A DNA stretch of 64,000 bases from Nocardioides panzhihuensis (lineage in GTDB: Bacteria > Actinomycetota > Actinomycetes > Propionibacteriales > Nocardioidaceae): the NCBI RefSeq assembly GCF_013408335.1, contig NZ_JACBZR010000001.1, positions 248,001 through 312,000 on the forward strand. Reading direction: 5' to 3'. The position numbers and the translations under genes were made by a program. Shown here in pieces: positions 1 to 8,167 of the stretch. The first letter of the stretch is position 1. The number at the start of each line of letters is the position of its first letter. The notes beneath the pieces were generated by a model. It did no database searches. It saw only the letters and a program-made list of their open reading frames with translations, and had not been told where the DNA came from.

Positions 1-2
1 TC

Positions 3-2084
3 CTCCGAGATGAGCTCGGGGTCGAGCCGTCCAAGGACGTACGCGACCTGCACCTGCGGATCCTCGACGGAGACGATCCCGAGCCCGGGTCGGCGCGGAC
101 CCACGAGGGAGTCGTGCCGCGGCAGCTGCCGCCGGTCGTCACGACCTTCGCCGGGCGCGAGGACCATCTGACCGCGCTGGACCAGCTGGTCGCCGAGCGG
201 ATCGACGGGGGCGGACGGGCAGTGGTGATCTCCGCGATCGCGGGCACCGCAGGGATCGGCAAGACCACGCTCGCGTTGTACTGGGCGCACCGGGCCGCTC
301 CGCGCTTCCCGGACGGACAGGTGTTCGTGAACCTGCGCGGCTTCGACCCTCACGACGCGCTTGACCCTCTGGACGCACTCGGGGTGGTGCTCGAGGCGTT
401 CGGGGTGGAGCGAACCCGCCAGCCTCAGGACATCGACGGCCGCGCCGGGCTGCTGCGCAGCAGGCTCGCCGGCAAGCGCGTGCTGCTGGTGCTCGACAAC
501 GCCCGTGACAGCGAGCAGGTCCGCTCGCTCCTCCCCGGCAGTCCTGGGTGTATGACCCTGGTGACCAGCCGGAACAGGCTCTCCGGGCTGGTCGCCGAAG
601 CTGGGGCGCGACCGATGGAGCTCGGCTTGCTCGACGACGAAGAGGCCTATGAGCTGCTGGCCGGGAGGCTCGGCAAGGAGCGGCTCCTGGACGAGCCGGA
701 GGCGGTGGATCGGATCATCTCGCTGTGTGCCTCGTTGCCGCTGGCGCTGTCGGTCGTGGCCGCGCGGGCGGCGACTCGCCCGGCCTACGCTCTCGCCGAC
801 CTGGCCGACGAGCTCGGTGAGTCCCGCCTGGACGGGTTCGGCGGCGGTCGCGGTGACCTCCGGGCGACCTTCTCGTGGTCGGTCCGGCACCTGTCCGAGC
901 CGGCTGCCCACCTGTTTCGGCTGATCGGCCTGCATCCCGGGCCGTCGTTCACCGTCCTGGCCGCCGCCAGCCTTGCCGGGATCTCCCGAGCGGCGGCTCG
1001 GCGCCTGCTCGACGAGCTCACCGAGGCCAACCTGGTGACCGAGGTCGCCCCCGGCCGGTTCGTGCTGCACGACCTGCTGCGGGAGTACGCCGCCGACCTC
1101 GCCGCGGGCGAGCCGGCCTCGCTGCGTGAGGAGGCCGAGCTGCGGATGATCGACCACTATGTCTTCAGTGCACGGTCGGTGCACAGCGCCTACGACCCCC
1201 ATCAGAACCATCTCGTCGCCACCGAGCCGATGCGTCCCGGGGTCACGATCGAGGTCGTCGGCGACAGCGGTGCGGCGTTGGCGTGGTTCGCCATGCAGCT
1301 GCCCGTGCTGGCGCGGGTGATCGACGGCGCTGTCGCCCGAGGCATCGCCTCCGACCGGATCGTCCTGCTCATCGGCGCCCTCGAGCGCCTGCTCGACCTC
1401 CAAGGGCGCTGGATCGAGCTCGCCTCCCTGGCCGAGGCCGCGCTGCCGGGTGTGCGCCACCGGGTCTCGCAGGGCGGCGACCCGGCCGGACTCGGCGTCG
1501 TGCACCGCGCCGCGGGCGCGGCCTGCGGGCGCCTGGGGCGCGTCGACGACGCCCTCGACCACCTCGGTCGGGCCCTCGACCTGGCGACGGAGTCCGCCGA
1601 CCTGGCGGCAGAGGGCAAGACCCTGCACCGGCTGGCCACACTGGCCACGGCCTCCGGTGATCATGCCGGCGCAGCGGTGTACGCGGCTCGGGCGGCGGAG
1701 GTCTTCGCTCGCGCCGGCGATCCGATCCGTGCGGCCTGGACGACCGGCCGGCTGGGTCTCTATGCAGCCCTCGACGGCGAGTACGAGGCCGGGCTCCGCC
1801 ACTGCGAGGCCGCTCTCGCGGAGCTGCGCCGGGTCGCGCCGGGCTATCGCAGCGAGGGCAACGTCATCGCCACCATCGGTTGGATCCACCAGCGGCTCGG
1901 CGCGGTCGACGAGGCGGCCGGGCACTTCGAGGAGGCGGTGACCAAGCTGCGTGCCGCCGGTGACCTGCCCGGGCTCGCCGATGCGCTCGGCCACCTGGCT
2001 GAGACCCGTGCCGCGCTGGGCAAGCACGAGGATGCCCGCTGCGCGAGGGAAGAGAGCGACTCGATCCTCGCGCAGCTGGGCTGA
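3..2084 (+). CDS. SARP/AfsR-type transcriptional regulator with NB-ARC and TPR regions (5' end outside window)
   Basis: The reading frame is open from the left edge, so the N-terminus is missing. The first residues (LRDELGVEPSKDVRDLH) look like the end of a bacterial transcriptional activator (BTAD) domain, which in SARP proteins follows an OmpR-like DNA-binding domain. An NB-ARC/STAND NTPase module follows, with Walker A GTAGIGKTTLA near 240-280 and Walker B VLLVLDNA near 480-510. A helical arm and alanine-rich TPR-like repeats (about 1490-2080) complete it. The architecture matches AfsR/DnrI/RedD-type regulators, which control secondary metabolism or stress in actinobacteria. A GTG at 114 could serve as a start but would cut the BTAD tail, so I treat the gene as a fragment. 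The target is unknown; it converges on the acyl-CoA synthetase. Confidence 0.85.
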   Translation, partial: LRDELGVEPSKDVRDLHLRILDGDDPEPGSARTHEGVVPRQLPPVVTTFAGREDHLTALDQLVAERIDGGGRAVVISAIAGTAGIGKTTLALYWAHRAAPRFPDGQVFVNLRGFDPHDALDPLDALGVVLEAFGVERTRQPQDIDGRAGLLRSRLAGKRVLLVLDNARDSEQVRSLLPGSPGCMTLVTSRNRLSGLVAEAGARPMELGLLDDEEAYELLAGRLGKERLLDEPEAVDRIISLCASLPLALSVVAARAATRPAYALADLADELGESRLDGFGGGRGDLRATFSWSVRHLSEPAAHLFRLIGLHPGPSFTVLAAASLAGISRAAARRLLDELTEANLVTEVAPGRFVLHDLLREYAADLAAGEPASLREEAELRMIDHYVFSARSVHSAYDPHQNHLVATEPMRPGVTIEVVGDSGAALAWFAMQLPVLARVIDGAVARGIASDRIVLLIGALERLLDLQGRWIELASLAEAALPGVRHRVSQGGDPAGLGVVHRAAGAACGRLGRVDDALDHLGRALDLATESADLAAEGKTLHRLATLATASGDHAGAAVYAARAAEVFARAGDPIRAAWTTGRLGLYAALDGEYEAGLRHCEAALAELRRVAPGYRSEGNVIATIGWIHQRLGAVDEAAGHFEEAVTKLRAAGDLPGLADALGHLAETRAALGKHEDARCAREESDSILAQLG

Positions 2085-2096
2085 GCGTGCCTCCAG

Positions 2097-3722
2097 CTAG
2101 GCCGTGGGCAGCTTGTAGTCGGAGTGCTCCTCGCGCAGGGTCTTCTTGGAGAACTTGCCGACCGAGGTCTTGGGCACCTCGTCGATGAAGACCACGTCGT
2201 CCGGCACCTGCCACTTGCCGAGGCTCTCGGCGAGGTAGCCGAGCAGCTCTTCCTTGGTGATCGACTCGCCCTCCTTGACCACCGCGAACGCCAGCGGCCG
2301 CTCACCCCACTTGGGATGCGGCACCGCGACGACCGCGGCCTCGGCGATGCTCGGGTGGCCCATGATCAGGTTCTCGATCGCGACGGTCGAGATCCACTCG
2401 CCACCGGACTTCACCAGGTCCTTGGTGCGGTCGACGATGCGTACGTAGCCGAGCGGGTCGATCGCGGCGATGTCACCGGTGCGCAGCCAGCCGTCAGGAG
2501 AGAAGGAGCTCGGCGCGTCGACCTTGTAGTAGCCCGACGCGATCCACGGGCCACGGCACTCGAGCTCGCCGGTCGTCTCACCGTCCCAGGGGAGCTCGTC
2601 GGTGGTCCCGGGCTCCACGATGCGGAGCTCGACACCGACGGCCGGGATGCCCGGCGACGTACGGTAGTCCGCCTTCTCCTCCTCGGACAGGCCGGCGATC
2701 TCGGCCCGCTCGTTGAAGACGCTGCCGAGCGGCGACATCTCGGTCATGCCCCACGCCTGGGTGATCGGCAGACCGATCGCCTCGCGCCAGGCCTCCGAGA
2801 GCGACTTCGGCACCGCGGACCCGCCGCAGATCACCACGCGCAGCGAGGAGAGGTCGGCGTCCTTCAGGAGCGGGACCATGCCCATCCAGATCGTGGGTAC
2901 GCCGGCGGCGATCGTCACCTTCTCGGCCTCGAGGAGCTTGATGATGCCGGCGGGCGAGAGGTCGGGCCCGGGCAGGATCAGGTTGGACCCCGCCAGCAGC
3001 GAAGAGTGGGCGAAGCCCCAGCCGTTGGCGTGGAAGAACGGCACGACCGGCAGTACGCGGTCTCGGTCGTTGGTGCCGAAGAGGCTGCCGGCCAGGGAGG
3101 CCAGGGCGTGCAGGTACTGGGAGCGGTGCGAGTAGAGGACACCCTTCGGATTGCCGGTGGTGCCGGAGGTGTAGCAGATCCCGGCGGCGGCGCGCTCGTC
3201 GGTGACCCGGCCGTCGATCGCCACCTCCTCGGCGTCGGCCATCAGCTCCTCGTAGGAGACGACCCGGGGGTCGTCGGGGAACGGTGTCGGCGCCCCGTCG
3301 TCCATCACGATCACGTGCTTGAGCGTGGTCAGCTGGGGAAGGAGCGGGGCCAGGAGACCGAGCAGCGACCGATCCACGAAGACAGCCTCGTCCTCGGCGT
3401 GGTTGAACGTGTAGACGAGCTGCTCGGGGAAGTAGCGGATGTTGCCGGTGTGCAGCACCCGGCCGGTGCACGGGACGGAGTAGTAGAGCGCCAGGTGGCG
3501 AAGGGTGTTCCACGCGAAGCTCGCCACCCGGCCGCCCTCGGAGATGCCCAGCCGGTCGAGCACTCCGGCCTGCTTTCGCACCTCCACGGCGAGGTCCTTG
3601 AACGTGTTGCGCTCCAGACCTGTGGCGGTCTTGGTGACGATCTCCCGCGTCGGGAAGACGCGCTCGGCGCGCCGGATGATCGTTTCGATGGTCAGCGGTG
3701 CGTCCTGGATCAGTCCTAGCAT
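2097..3722 (-). CDS. Fatty-acid-CoA ligase (AMP-binding, FadD-like)
   Basis: Adenylate-forming enzyme of about 541 residues that should activate a carboxylic acid, probably a medium- or long-chain fatty acid, with ATP and CoA. The P-loop signature YTSGTTGNPKGVLYSH is about a third of the way in. AWGMTEMSPLG (A5-like) and GWLRTGDIAAID followed by DRTKDLVKSGGEWIS (A7/A8-like) come later, and the C-terminal GKFSKKTLR lysine region is intact. Length is normal for the family. I prefer the ATG at 3722 (protein begins MLGLIQDAPLTIE, a usual start for this family) over an upstream codon at 3755; neither has a clear Shine-Dalgarno. Substrate chain length cannot be read from sequence. It stands alone, converging with the SARP gene and facing a repeat-filled gap. 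Confidence 0.9.
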   Translation of the reverse strand: MLGLIQDAPLTIETIIRRAERVFPTREIVTKTATGLERNTFKDLAVEVRKQAGVLDRLGISEGGRVASFAWNTLRHLALYYSVPCTGRVLHTGNIRYFPEQLVYTFNHAEDEAVFVDRSLLGLLAPLLPQLTTLKHVIVMDDGAPTPFPDDPRVVSYEELMADAEEVAIDGRVTDERAAAGICYTSGTTGNPKGVLYSHRSQYLHALASLAGSLFGTNDRDRVLPVVPFFHANGWGFAHSSLLAGSNLILPGPDLSPAGIIKLLEAEKVTIAAGVPTIWMGMVPLLKDADLSSLRVVICGGSAVPKSLSEAWREAIGLPITQAWGMTEMSPLGSVFNERAEIAGLSEEEKADYRTSPGIPAVGVELRIVEPGTTDELPWDGETTGELECRGPWIASGYYKVDAPSSFSPDGWLRTGDIAAIDPLGYVRIVDRTKDLVKSGGEWISTVAIENLIMGHPSIAEAAVVAVPHPKWGERPLAFAVVKEGESITKEELLGYLAESLGKWQVPDDVVFIDEVPKTSVGKFSKKTLREEHSDYKLPTA

Positions 3723-3794
3723 GGGCACATCGTGACCCAACGTGGCGCGGGTCACAACGAGTTCGGGTGAACTTCTTGTTCGGTGGGCATCGGT

Positions 3795-3924
3795 GGTCGA
3801 GCTTGTCGAGACCTCGCCCCGCTGGTCGAGACCTCGCCCCGCTGGTCGAGACCTCGCCCCGCTGGTCGAGACCTCGCCCCGCTGGTCGAGCCGCCGGAGC
3901 CGCTAGGCGGAGGCGTGTCGAGAC
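3795..3924. repeat. REP-like GGTCGAG repeats including four tandem 20-bp units
   Basis: A GGTCGAGCTTGTCGAGACC unit (3795-3813) is followed by a 20-bp sequence, ACCTCGCCCCGCTGGTCGAG, repeated four times without gaps from 3811 to 3890. A longer arm then closes with TGTCGAGACC near 3916-3925. The motif pairs GGTCGAG with TCGAGACC, so the RNA or single strand could fold. Related copies lie at 38052-38079 and inside pepN at 43968-43990. There is no spacer structure, so this is not a CRISPR. It lies in the 506-bp gap between the acyl-CoA synthetase and the HNH gene, where I see no convincing gene. Confidence 0.85.
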
Positions 3925-3982
3925 CAACACGGTTCTCGTCGGGGAAACCTCGCTGAGCGACTGTTTCTTCGTCTCCAGGTTC

Positions 3983-4125
3983 GCCGCCGACCCTTTCTCG
4001 AGTGTTTCTCGATCAGCCGCCGCGTCAAGGACGGGCTTCGCCCGCCGCTTCGCGGTGGCCTTCGGCCATCCTTGACTCGGCACCTGATCGAGAAAGATTT
4101 CGCCATTATCGGGGCGGCGGCGAGG
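3983..4125. repeat. Palindromic intergenic element, copy A
   Basis: Begins GCCGCCGACCCTTTC and ends with the near-complement GGGGCGGCGGC around 4111-4121. Nested inside are CTCGATCAG (about 4008) against CTGATCGAG (4084) and GTCAAGGA (4024) against TCCTTGAC (to 4076). Between these are small stems, GGGCTTCGCCC and GGCCTTCGGCC. A second copy with the same start, core and end is at 62771-62915. The whole unit could fold into one long branched hairpin. No ORF with coding character crosses it. Confidence 0.75.
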
Positions 4126-4215
4126 GTGTGGCGCGGGGTTCAGGTTGCTTGTTCGCTGACTGCGTAAATCGGTTCTGACCAGCAAAAACAGGTAGCCACA
4201 GACGACTCTTTCACA

Positions 4216-4228
4216 TATAATGAGGCGT
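4216..4228 (+). promoter_or_regulatory. -10 box placing a leaderless start for the HNH gene
   Basis: A perfect TATAAT (4216-4221) is followed by 7 nt and then the ATG at 4229, so transcription should begin at or next to the start codon. It overlaps an alternative ATG at 4220, which could not be translated from this transcript. No good -35 is visible. Confidence 0.6.
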
Positions 4229-5524
4229 ATGAACGAGACCGTCGACCAGCTCCTCACCGGGCCGCCCCTGGGCGCGTCCGAGGGCGAGCTGGTCGACTGG
4301 ATCTCTCGTCTCGAAGAGATCAAGTGTGTGGCTGAGGCCGCGCAGGCAGAAGCAGCGGTACGCCTCGAGGAAGCCACCCGCGCCCGGCAGGCCGAGGCCG
4401 GGATCCCCGCCCGCAAGCTCGGCGAAGGCGTGGCCTCGCAGATCGCGCTGGCGAGGCGCGTCTCACCGGCCAAGGGCGCCACACTGCTCGGGCTGGCGAA
4501 GATCCTTCTCGCGGAGATGCCCCACACCTTCGCTCTGATGAAGGCGGGCCTGTTCTCGCAGTGGCAGGCCACGATCCTCGCCCGCGAAGCCGCCTGCCTC
4601 TCGATGGAGGACCGGCGGGTCATCGACTACCAGCTCTGCGCGCCCAGCCCCGACGGCGAACCGCCTGCTGTGGTGACGATGGGACTGCGACAGCTCGAGA
4701 ACGCCGCCAAGAAGCTCGCCATCACCCTCGACCAGGAATCCGTCGTCAACCGAGCCGCGAACGCAGAGAAAGACCGCCGAGTCAGCGTGCGACCGGCACC
4801 GGACACGATGACCTGGCTGGGTGCGCTGCTCCCGGTCAAGGACGGCGTTGCCGTCTACGCCGCACTCGATCAGGCGGCCAAGGCTGCCCAAGCTGCTGGG
4901 GATGAACGGACCCGCGGACAGGTCATGGCCGACACCCTGGTAGACCGTGTCGCCGGACGTGACGGCGTCGATGCGAAGCCTCGGATCGAGGTCAAGATCG
5001 TGATGACCGCCGACGCGTTGGCTGCTGACAGCGACCAGCCCGCGATGGTGGAGAGCTACGGACCTGTCCCTGCTGCTTGGGCGCGTGAGTCGCTCGCCGA
5101 TGCCGAGGTCTTCGTCCGTCGCTTGTTCACCGACCCGGCCGGGCAGCTGGTCGCGATGGAGTCCCGCTCCCGCAAAGCACCTGAAGGCCTGGCTGAGTTC
5201 ATCGCCGCCCGCGACGGCGGGATCTGTCGCACCAACGGCTGTGACGCCCCGATCCGCAACGTCGACCACGTCGAACGCCACGCAGACGGCGGCACCACCA
5301 ACGCCGAAAATCTTCAAGGTCTCTGTGAGAGATGCAACCAGGCGAAAGAAGCCCTCGGTTGGCAAGCCAGACCCGGACCTGACGGCAGCATCATCACCAT
5401 CACGCCCACCGGGCACATCTACACCAGCCCACCACCCGACACCTGGCGACCAGACCCACCACTACTGTCCCGGGCGGAGTTCATGCTGCGCGACGTACTC
5501 CTCGACCATGACCTCGCTGCTTAG
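4229..5524 (+). CDS. DUF222 / REP13E12-family protein with C-terminal HNH nuclease domain
   Basis: Protein of about 431 residues. The N-terminal two thirds is the helical DUF222 region typical of the 13E12 repeat family of actinobacteria. The C-terminus is an HNH domain with CRTNGCDAP, then NVDHVERHADGGTT, then NLQGLCERCNQAKE. This gives the paired cysteines, the catalytic His region and the zinc-binding CxxC. Family members are very common and often multicopy in actinobacterial genomes; their physiological role is not established, though nuclease activity is expected. The start at 4229 is chosen from the overlapping TATAAT box; 4220 is the alternative. It sits directly downstream of the repeat block. 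Confidence 0.88.
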   Translation: MNETVDQLLTGPPLGASEGELVDWISRLEEIKCVAEAAQAEAAVRLEEATRARQAEAGIPARKLGEGVASQIALARRVSPAKGATLLGLAKILLAEMPHTFALMKAGLFSQWQATILAREAACLSMEDRRVIDYQLCAPSPDGEPPAVVTMGLRQLENAAKKLAITLDQESVVNRAANAEKDRRVSVRPAPDTMTWLGALLPVKDGVAVYAALDQAAKAAQAAGDERTRGQVMADTLVDRVAGRDGVDAKPRIEVKIVMTADALAADSDQPAMVESYGPVPAAWARESLADAEVFVRRLFTDPAGQLVAMESRSRKAPEGLAEFIAARDGGICRTNGCDAPIRNVDHVERHADGGTTNAENLQGLCERCNQAKEALGWQARPGPDGSIITITPTGHIYTSPPPDTWRPDPPLLSRAEFMLRDVLLDHDLAA

Positions 5525-5590
5525 CATCAGGGACCGCTGAGTGAGCTACGACGGTGGCGCCATCGATTCTCAGCGGCCACAATCGACAGC

Positions 5591-6652
5591 GTGAGCACTC
5601 TCTACGTCGCGTCCGGTGGTGGGGGTGATGCCCTCGGCGCGCTCTTGGCGCGCAGGGTTCTCGAACCCGACGCAGGGAGCAGGGCTCTCGTCTCGACCTG
5701 CGCTTGGGAGCGGCTTCGGATCGACCCGGTGCCGGGGCCGCGCTCGCGGGGTGACTTCATCGGATTACGCCTGATCGACGGCGTACGTGCCGAGATATCG
5801 ACCTCGGCGGACACGCTTCCTTCCGGTCGGTCCGTCTTGCCGCGGTTGGCCGGTGACGTCGATGCGCGTCTTGTGCTGCACGACTTCGCGGGTGGGGCGA
5901 TCGGGCTGGGACGGCAGCTCACCCACTTCGCCCGGGCCTTGGGCGTGGACGCTCTCACCGTTGTCGATGTCGGCGGTGACATCGTCGCTCGTGGCGACGA
6001 GGCCGGACTGCTGAGCCCGTTGGCCGACTCGCTGACGCTGGCCGCGGCCCTCGACGTGGATCTTCCGGTCCGGCTCGCCGTGCTCGGTCCCGGTGTGGAC
6101 GGGGAGCTGTCGGCGGAGCAGGTGACGGCGATCCTGCGCGACGTCGGCGGGAAGCGTGCGGGAGCACTCGTGGCGGCGGATGTGGACAGGTTCCGCGAAC
6201 CGCTCAGCTGGCACCCCACCGAGGCGACAACGCTGGCAGCGGCCGCTGCGTACGGCCTACGGGGTGCCGTGGAGATGAGGCGGGGGCACGCGCCGGTTCC
6301 GGTGACCGAGGAGAGCGCCGCGGTGTGGCTCGTCGAGGACCTGGACCCTCACGACTTTCCGCTCGCCCGCGCGCTGAGGGACACCCGCAGCCTGGGGAGC
6401 GCCGAGTCGATCATCCGAACCATCGCCGTCGACGAGCTCGACTACGAGCGGCGACGGGCGCGGCAGCGCCGCGAGGAGCAGCCACCGCCGCTCGCGGCCG
6501 CCGAGCTCGCCAGAGCCGGCCTTGCCCGCGGCGCCTCACACATCACGACCCGCCGGCTCCTGGATGCAACCAGTGGGGACGTACCGAGCTACGAGTCGGC
6601 GCGCTTCGAGGGCCTGGGGCTGTGGGCGCTGGATGCCATGGCACGCGGCTGA
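5591..6652 (+). CDS. DUF1152 family protein
   Basis: GTG-initiated protein of 353 residues. The N-terminus has a glycine-rich turn (VASGGGGDALGALLA) and later VVDVGGDIVARGDE, giving an alternating alpha/beta Rossmann-like pattern. This fits the DUF1152 family, whose function is unknown. No signal peptide or membrane segment is visible. The C-terminal 60 residues are charged and helical and end in RFEGLGLWALDAMARG. Upstream, CACAAT followed by 7 nt and the GTG could be a weak leaderless promoter. The gene converges on the MocR-type regulator with only 6 bp between them, so it is probably its own transcription unit. Confidence 0.7.
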   Translation: MSTLYVASGGGGDALGALLARRVLEPDAGSRALVSTCAWERLRIDPVPGPRSRGDFIGLRLIDGVRAEISTSADTLPSGRSVLPRLAGDVDARLVLHDFAGGAIGLGRQLTHFARALGVDALTVVDVGGDIVARGDEAGLLSPLADSLTLAAALDVDLPVRLAVLGPGVDGELSAEQVTAILRDVGGKRAGALVAADVDRFREPLSWHPTEATTLAAAAAYGLRGAVEMRRGHAPVPVTEESAAVWLVEDLDPHDFPLARALRDTRSLGSAESIIRTIAVDELDYERRRARQRREEQPPPLAAAELARAGLARGASHITTRRLLDATSGDVPSYESARFEGLGLWALDAMARG

Positions 6653-6658
6653 CGGTGG

Positions 6659-8089
6659 TCAGACCACGGCCTCGGCGGTGGTGAGGGTCAGCGCAGGGGC
6701 GGAGGCGGCGCGGGGCCAGACCTCGGCGAGGATCTCGACACCACGGCGGACGAGCTCGGGACGGGGCGTGATCGCCAGTCGCAGGTGACGCTCGTACGCC
6801 CCGTCGACCCCGAACCGAGGACCGGCGGTGACGAGCAGCCCGTGCGGCCTGGCGGCGAGGGTGAGCTGCGAGCTCACCGGAGCGGGGAGACCGACCCAGG
6901 CGGAGAGCCCGCCGTCGAGACGCGGCGGCAGCTCCCAGTCGGGAAGGTGCTGGCGCATCGCGTGGTAGAGCGCGGCCCGGCCGGCGGCGAGCTGCGCGGC
7001 GCGCTCCTCGAGGATCTCGGGGAGATGCTGGAACAGGATGGTGGTGACCAGCTGCTCCCAGATCGGGGTGCCGAGGTCGGTGGCGGAGCGTCCGCTGGCG
7101 ATCTGGGTCAGCAGCACCGGGTCGGCCCGGATCCAGCCGATCCGCAGCCCGCCCCACAGCATCTTGCTCGCCGAGCCGATGTGAACGACCCGGGCCTGCT
7201 GCTCGTCCGCCATCGCGGCGAGCGGCGGGAAGGTCTGGCTGCGGTCGATGTCCAGCTCGGCGGTGGTGTCGTCGACCACCACAAGGGTGTCGACCTTCGC
7301 TGCAGCGTGCAGCAGGCGGAGCCGGTCCTCGGTCGACATCGAGCGAGACGTCGGGTTGTGGAAGTCGGGCATGACGTACGCCATCACGGGGGTGGTCCGG
7401 GCGATGGCCGCCTCCATCGCGGGCATGTCCCAACCGGCGTCGGTGGTCACCGGGCTCGTGATGATCCGGGCTCCGGCGAGGCTCAGGGCGTCGTACGCGT
7501 TGGGGTAGGACGGGCTCTCGGCGTAGGCCCGGTCGCCGCGGCTGATCACGGTGCGGGCGAGCAGGGCGATCGCGCTCTGGCCGCCGGTGGTCACCATGAT
7601 CTGGTCGGGATCGGTCGGCAGGCCGCGCACGGTGTAGCGCGCCGCGATCTCAGCGCGGAGCTCCTCGATGCCCCATAGCGTGTAGCCGGGTCCGGCCATG
7701 TGATCGGCCAGCCGCCGGGTCGCCTCGACGGCGGCCTCCGGGAGCCGCCGGGTGGCGGGCAGGGTGGCCCTGACCAGGTCGATCTCGCCGCCCTCGGTGA
7801 AGGAGTCGGGCGCGGTGGGCGGAAGCTTCGTCGTGGTGCCCGAGCCCTGGACGCTCAGCGCGTAGCCGCGCTCCCGCAGCCGACGGTAGGCGGCGGTGAT
7901 CGTCGTACGGCTCAGCATCAGCCGCTCGGAGAGCTCGCGCTCGGAGGGCAGTCGCACGTCGGCGGAGAGCCGCCCGTCGATCAGCAGCAGCTGGATCCGC
8001 TCGGCGAGGTTCTCGTACGCCGGGCCGTCACCTTGCCACTGACCGAGCAGGCCAGCGAGGGCTGTGGCACCGATTCTTCCGCGAGGCAT
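6659..8089 (-). CDS. MocR/YczR-type regulator (GntR HTH fused to PLP aminotransferase fold)
   Basis: Protein of 476 residues. Residues about 20-95 form a GntR winged helix (LPSERELSERLMLSRTTITAAYRRL). From about 110 onward is a class I aminotransferase-like domain, with VVVDDTTAELD and the PLP-lysine region SASKMLWGGLRIGW. MocR regulators sense pyridoxal phosphate or a derived aldimine. The gene is divergent from a YczE-type membrane protein, the arrangement that gives the YczR subgroup its name, so yczE is the likely target. The start is fixed by a -10 TAAGGT (complement of 8096-8101) six nt upstream of the ATG. The effector is unknown. Confidence 0.9.
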   Translation of the reverse strand: MPRGRIGATALAGLLGQWQGDGPAYENLAERIQLLLIDGRLSADVRLPSERELSERLMLSRTTITAAYRRLRERGYALSVQGSGTTTKLPPTAPDSFTEGGEIDLVRATLPATRRLPEAAVEATRRLADHMAGPGYTLWGIEELRAEIAARYTVRGLPTDPDQIMVTTGGQSAIALLARTVISRGDRAYAESPSYPNAYDALSLAGARIITSPVTTDAGWDMPAMEAAIARTTPVMAYVMPDFHNPTSRSMSTEDRLRLLHAAAKVDTLVVVDDTTAELDIDRSQTFPPLAAMADEQQARVVHIGSASKMLWGGLRIGWIRADPVLLTQIASGRSATDLGTPIWEQLVTTILFQHLPEILEERAAQLAAGRAALYHAMRQHLPDWELPPRLDGGLSAWVGLPAPVSSQLTLAARPHGLLVTAGPRFGVDGAYERHLRLAITPRPELVRRGVEILAEVWPRAASAPALTLTTAEAVV

Positions 8090-8095
8090 GAGGCC

Positions 8096-8142
8096 ACCTT
8101 ACGCCAATTGGCACCTTTACCTTTGATTGGACCCGTGATTGG
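8096..8142. promoter_or_regulatory. Candidate MocR operator: three ATTGG repeats between divergent promoters
   Basis: The 78-bp divergent gap holds ATTGG at 8107, 8126 and 8138; the first is part of the palindrome CCAATTGG (8104-8111). MocR proteins usually bind spaced direct repeats. The palindrome abuts the regulator's own -10 (8096-8101, minus strand) and the other repeats lie upstream of yczE, so both autoregulation and control of yczE are possible. Pattern seen; role inferred. Confidence 0.5.
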
Positions 8143-8167
8143 CTCTGCAATCGTGAAGGATCTCTCT

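Noticed and set aside
2124..3719. Plus-strand ORF of 531 codons opposite the acyl-CoA synthetase
   Set aside because: Antisense shadow of a clear AMP-binding enzyme; long antisense frames are expected at this GC content and the translation shows no domain.
3811..3890. CRISPR array
   Set aside because: Repeats are directly abutting with no spacers, and no cas gene is present.
3698..4075. Possible short gene in the repeat gap
   Set aside because: Its translation is mostly the tandem repeat read as amino acids; no start signal.
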